This document shows, piece by piece, positions 59,292 to 64,000 of a DNA stretch of 64,000 nucleotides. The position numbers were made by a program, and so were the translations under genes. The notes beneath the pieces were generated by a model. The model had not been told where the DNA came from, did no database searches, and saw only the letters and a program-made list of their open reading frames with translations. This stretch comes from Ignelater luminosus (taxonomy: Eukaryota > Arthropoda > Insecta > Coleoptera > Elateridae). Where the stretch lies: NCBI GenBank assembly GCA_011009095.1, contig VTPC01002353.1:62001-126000 (forward strand), written 5' to 3'. Positions within the stretch are counted from its first letter, which is position 1. Each line of letters opens with the position of its first letter.

Positions 59292-62200
59292 GCCACTTTT
59301 TGTTCTCTATTAAAATACGCTAACAAAATTCCTGTACAACGTTTCGGTTTCGAGTAACCATCATCAACCCCATTTTTTTAAATAGGCGGACAAACAATTG
59401 AAAATTGTTTTGAATAGCTCTTGTTGTTACGATTCGAATGCCAAATGAGTTTGTGGTAGTAATAGTAACTTCTACTCACATTGGGAACTGCTCACCTTGA
59501 GAATAAAGTGAGAAGCAGGTTGATTCGAGTATTGTCTTACCGTTATTGACATTTTGACACGTAATGTTATTGTAATTTGTAAATTCAAACGTGTAATTTG
59601 ACGTTGAACGAAGATTTTACGTCTTAGACTTTGTTGTTAAGTACAGAAAATAAAATAAAGTAGAGATGTAGAACTAGAACTGATTGTACTGCTTTATTTC
59701 TGCTTGGCCAGACTGCATTTCAAAAGTGTTGGAGTTGAATTGTATTCTCAGTTTTAATATACATTAAACGTAAAGTGCAGTAAGTTACCTTTTTGATCAC
59801 CTAATAGCTTCTGTTTTAAAAACAATTTTTAACTATCATGGAAACAAAACAAACTAGCAGAGCCTTGGCAATGTGACGTTTTTAGAAGGGATACTAATTT
59901 CTAGTTGGTTCTTTTTTTTGATCAACATTTATACGAAAGTGTTTATTTATAATACTGGCAGCTCTTGGATACTTTTCATAGAAGACGACCCTACTCTTTG
60001 CTTTAAAAGTTTAAAACTTTTCTGGAAATTGAAGTAGACGTTACAGATAAGAACGTAGATACACAGGTTATACTACATATAATTGGGGGAGTCCAGTCAG
60101 AAAATTGCTAGGATTTTGAAGGTTTTTTTCCATTATGTATAAAAAACATAAATTTATGATGTTGAAAGATGAAACGTTTAAGAACCATTTGGCAGGCTCT
60201 CGTGTATTTTCAAAAGAACAAATATCTAGAAGAAGATTAATATAATAATGTTACTACTACACACACTGGAGCAAAGCCTTCAAAGTCCTAACGATCTCTC
60301 GGTTTTACAGTTGCACAATTTGGATCTACATTTGGTTTCTGAATTAGTGGTACTACATTAAACAAGAAAGGTTTCTTGTTTGTTTTCTGTAGTTTTTTTT
60401 TATTTAGTGTTTCCTGTTAAGTCTTTATATTGCACCACACTGTTAATTTTTAAAACTAGCCAAGCACATATTGTTCATGCAGAGAATATTAATTTTTCTA
60501 ACAAGAAACTTGTATAAATTTTAAAATTTTAAAAGGTTTTATGGTTCATATTTTACCACATCACCAGAATTGCAGAATGCATTTGCGTTTTTTTATTTAA
60601 AAAAATTCTCTTTATGTATCAATTTGTTATACTATACAAAGTAGCTAACATTTTTATAGAAATACAAATTACATTCACCACAACTAACAAGTTACAGTTG
60701 AATGCCTAACAAACAATGTGATGCAACCTTTCAATGTAATGCTTTAACAAAATTTTTAAAGCTAAAATCAATCAAGCATAATACATGTTGCACGTACAAT
60801 ACTACGATTTTGTTAAATTTCCCATTTATTATTATACGTTACATTTTGTGTGATTAATCTATTATTATTGATAATGTATATTCTATTAGAAAGTGAAGTC
60901 ATATAACCACACATAATAGACTTTTATTTTTATAGGTAACCTTTAAATGTAATGAAATTAAATATGTCTCATACTAGTTCATAACAAACAACTCTTTTTA
61001 GAAACGTATTTGTAAACATTATACACCTATTTGAAATTTCAATTTTAGAAAAATCTAATTCATTATGCAATCAACTCTTGCTTTTTTTTATTGTTCACTA
61101 AAAATGGTTCTAATGTGGGAAGGTGTTATTCAGGTCTCTTCATAAATAAATCTCCCTATTGCGCATTTTTCTTGTTGTCTGCCCATACAGGTTTTTGTCA
61201 TTATAATAATAAAACAACTGGAGTGAATTATACATTTTTATATAGAAAGAATTACAATAATTGCATGCAGTCTTGAAACTCGAAGCTACAAATTAAGTTA
61301 AATAGTATGTAGATAATTAAATTTAACTAAATGCTAATAATAATGCAGAGAAAGTTTCTGTTACATATCCTTAGATTTATAGGCGTTTTTTACTCGGCAG
61401 TTTTTCTATGCTAACTTGCTATTAAAATTTAATTTTTAATTTACTTTGTAAAATTAGCTTTTGCTTTCTTATTGGCATAAGAATGTAATTTTAATGACTA
61501 GTATATGTTTTATGAATGATAGTGAAATGATAATTGAATTGAAATCTTTTATGTTTCTAATTTTCCAAACAAATTAGTAATTATGAAGAGTGAAATGTAT
61601 AAGAAATTATGGAACAATTTTGATATTGATGGAGATATTATTAAGGTTTAATAAAAGAAATGATTTTATAAAATAATAAAAGTTTAAAATTGAGACAGGA
61701 ACTGTAGTAATTAAATAGATTGAAGGCAGGAATTTGTCGACAAAGATTAAAATTAGTAATGTACTGCTATAAATCACCTACCAACTATTGTATCAAATGT
61801 TATTAAAGGTAATTTTTTGTTTACCATACATCTTAATTAAATAGCTAATATTTCTTGGTAATTAATTATCAAAAGTATGTTTTAACCTTTAAACTGCAGT
61901 CACCTTAGAGGAAGTGACACCAACAACTATTTATCTCAGCTGTTCTTAATTAACCTAATTGCTTTTAATTCAGCATTCTCAAAATTTTTCCCTATATACA
62001 GATTGGAAAACCACATTTAGGTACTAACTCAGGAAACAATAAAAGGAAATAATAAGGAGTTACTCAAACTTGAACTTGTTACAGAGCTGATCCTAATGAT
62101 AAAGTAATTTTCTGACAAATTTTAGCTTGACTTTATTCATTGAAAAAGTATTTCATGGACTAGAAGATTGTTTATTTGATCACTGAATATTTTCTTGAAA

Positions 62201-62618
62201 GAAGTGCCAACAAGGCTGTAGCCAGACCAAAGTCTTTGGGGTGGTGGCAAGAATGTTGGAGATGCCTGGATTCAGATAATTGTCTTTTTAGCATAAGATT
62301 TTTGAGATAAAGACTTTCTGCAAAGTTTCTTCTTGTTATTTTGCAAATTGAAATCCTAGAAAAAGCATTTTAGAGAAAACAAAGACAAAAGAGTATCGAA
62401 ACATGCAAACATTGATTTTGTCAACATTTAGACAGTAATACTTTACCATGGAATGATTTTGACGTTCAAAAATTATTGTCTTTCTTATACTTTATTCTCT
62501 TTTGGCCCTTATTGACTTATTATTTTCATATATTTCTTAACTAAAACCTTAACCTAATCAGTTTTCCAACAAAGGCTAACCAATATCTTGAGTTTGCAAG
62601 TGATGGGTGTCATTAGTA
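59292..62618. other. No gene supported; possible Penelope terminal fragment near 59340
   Basis: ACAACGTTTCGGTTTCGAGT with following AACCATCATCAAC (59338-59370) resembles the terminal region of Penelope-like elements. This is weak evidence. The remainder is AT-rich. The 61-codon frame at 61091-61276 has no domain. Confidence 0.4.
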
Positions 62619-62882
62619 CAGAGTGATTGTAAATGAGTGGAGATGGTTTGAATTTGGCGCCACATTTAAATTATTTTCATGTTGGCACTACCTGTTTACT
62701 TTTTGCAATCTGTCAAATCTGTGTTGTTTACAAAGTATGATAACATACAGTACTATATAACCTCAAAAAAGATAGATTATACTATTTGACAGATTGCAAA
62801 AAGTAAACAAGTAGTGCCAACATGAAATAATTTAAATGTGGCGCCAAATTCAAACCATCCTCACTCATTTACAATCACTCTG
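62619..62882. mobile_element. 264-bp near-perfect palindromic MITE, TA target
   Basis: Starts CAGAGTGATTGTAAATGAGT and ends with its exact inverse. The arms then carry GGTTTGAATTTGGCGCCACA, TTTAAATTATTT, CATGTTGGCACTAC and TGTTTACTTTTTGCAATCTG, with only a few mismatches in over 110 bp per arm. TA adjoins both ends (62617-62618, 62883-62884). No coding frame. Confidence 0.92.
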
Positions 62883-62884
62883 TA

Positions 62885-64000
62885 TGTGTCGTTTTAAGAA
62901 TGTGTGATTTTTCCATTCATTTCCTGAGTAATTTGAAGAATCTCACGGTAAAAGTTCTCTCAAAATACATCTTATGGAACTCACTGCCTAAATTCTGGTT
63001 TGTTTGTTTAATCTTCTCAATGAGCTAATTTAATAATTTTATTCAAAGATTATTAATTAAATAGTACTGGATTGTCGTTTTGACTTTGGCTTAATATAGA
63101 TCAAGCTATTTTTCTGAAATCATATGATTGAAATGCAGCAGTTTGTGTAATATGGATGAATTGCATAGTCCGATTGTTCTCAAACTTTTTTTGTCTATGC
63201 TCTCCTTAATTATTATTATCAGTTGGATACCTATTTGAGCGAGGTTTGCTTTTCAGTTATTTATGCTGAAAAGCCCGCTACATAGTAAAGCCTTGGAAAA
63301 GTTTCACATCTTTACAACATCGCAACACTACTTACTTGTTCCATCAATTCTCCAGATCTGGCAATTTTACAACCAAGAGTTTGCATTTAACTAGATCATT
63401 TTATTGGGAGGTCTGCCACGAAGAAGATTGAGAAAACATGAGTAGTGGTTTGGGAAGTTTACTAGAGATAGGCAAAAAAGAACAAACTACAATATAGCAT
63501 AGAAAAAACAGAAAAATTTTATAAGTAGGAAGAGGTTGGTACAAGAATGAGTCACCTACAAGTTGAAGGCAGAGAGAACTCCTGGACTCTAATCAATTTT
63601 GGATTACGCAGAGTCAAGTGATTCATCCAACTCTAGTCCAATAGCTACAGAGATCAATATTTTATTGAATTCTTATCAACATGTATATCAATTTGGAAAC
63701 AGTGGAGTGTCTTGAATGTTTTTGATTTTAGAAGATTTATGAAAATGTAGGAGGGATCTAGGTAACATAATAATTCGTAAACAGAGTTGTTTGTTAGAAG
63801 AAAGATCGGAGGTTAAGTTTTTTCAGCTAAACTGAACCTCTCCTTGTACTTTAAATATTAAAAGCTTCTTGAGCAAAAAACAACTGAAATAACATAAACT
63901 TTGCTGATCTGAAACGAGCCTAGCTAGTCTGGGGAAGGTAACCATTCCAAAAGTTTGTTTGATTTAAAAGCTCAGTCAGACTTACAAGCTAAACCAGTTC
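62885..64000. other. No gene seen to the window end
   Basis: AT-rich. No long frame, repeat pair or RNA gene recognised. Whether it is CFAP410 intron or intergenic cannot be decided from the window. Confidence 0.4.

Overview
The window is AT-rich eukaryotic DNA with short spliced genes (introns of 62, 67 and 164 bp) set in a dense field of transposon remains. The gene types (an insect-style Ly6/uPAR protein, a CFAP410 orthologue), the intron sizes and the repeat mix (mariner, Tc1, DUF4817-type DDE elements, hAT and Harbinger MITEs, Penelope, an R2/R4-like LINE) point to an insect. A beetle is a reasonable guess, but the sequence does not prove it. There are no bacterial features. Two assembly gaps are present, at 19345-19744 and 53653-53893.

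Only three protein-coding loci are well supported. (1) On the minus strand at 2775-3195, the last two exons of a Ly6/uPAR-domain, probably GPI-anchored protein; the signal-peptide exon was not found. (2) On the minus strand at 25065-26946, a two-exon gene for a 604-residue, lysine/asparagine/serine-rich, probably nuclear protein that I do not recognise. (3) On the plus strand at 28034-28346, the first two coding exons of the cilium protein CFAP410. Genes 2 and 3 are head to head about 1.1 kb apart and probably share a promoter region, which contains an imperfect hairpin repeat. A fourth candidate at 22392-22610 (minus) is a 72-codon reading frame that looks like protein but has one in-frame TGA.

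Layout: 0.3-2.5 kb, two tiny MITEs; 2.8-3.2 kb, Ly6 gene; 4.1-8.3 kb, foldback elements and a Tc1 relic; 10.1-11.2 kb, a 1.1-kb palindromic element; 13.1-17.3 kb, a tight cluster of MITEs, a DUF4817 transposase relic and a candidate LTR with a Harbinger MITE inside it; 20.0-22.3 kb, three more MITEs; 25.0-28.4 kb, the two head-to-head genes; 30.2-36.4 kb, a Penelope relic, the first copy of a three-member palindromic family and a DUF4817-type element; 39.9-43.7 kb, a gag-like fragment, a complete but dead DUF4817/DDE transposon and MITEs; 46.8-51.0 kb, a 1.9-kb TIR element of unclear family and a decayed LINE; 53.2-54.3 kb, a tandem array with period about 438 bp whose middle copy holds the gap; 54.8-59.3 kb, two more copies of the palindromic family, one abutting an internally deleted mariner; 62.6 kb, a near-perfect palindrome. 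All transposase and polymerase frames seen are interrupted, so none looks autonomous.

If CFAP410 is intact, its remaining exons lie beyond what I could recognise, so the 28-64 kb region may be largely intron. All family assignments come from reading the sequence without database searches.
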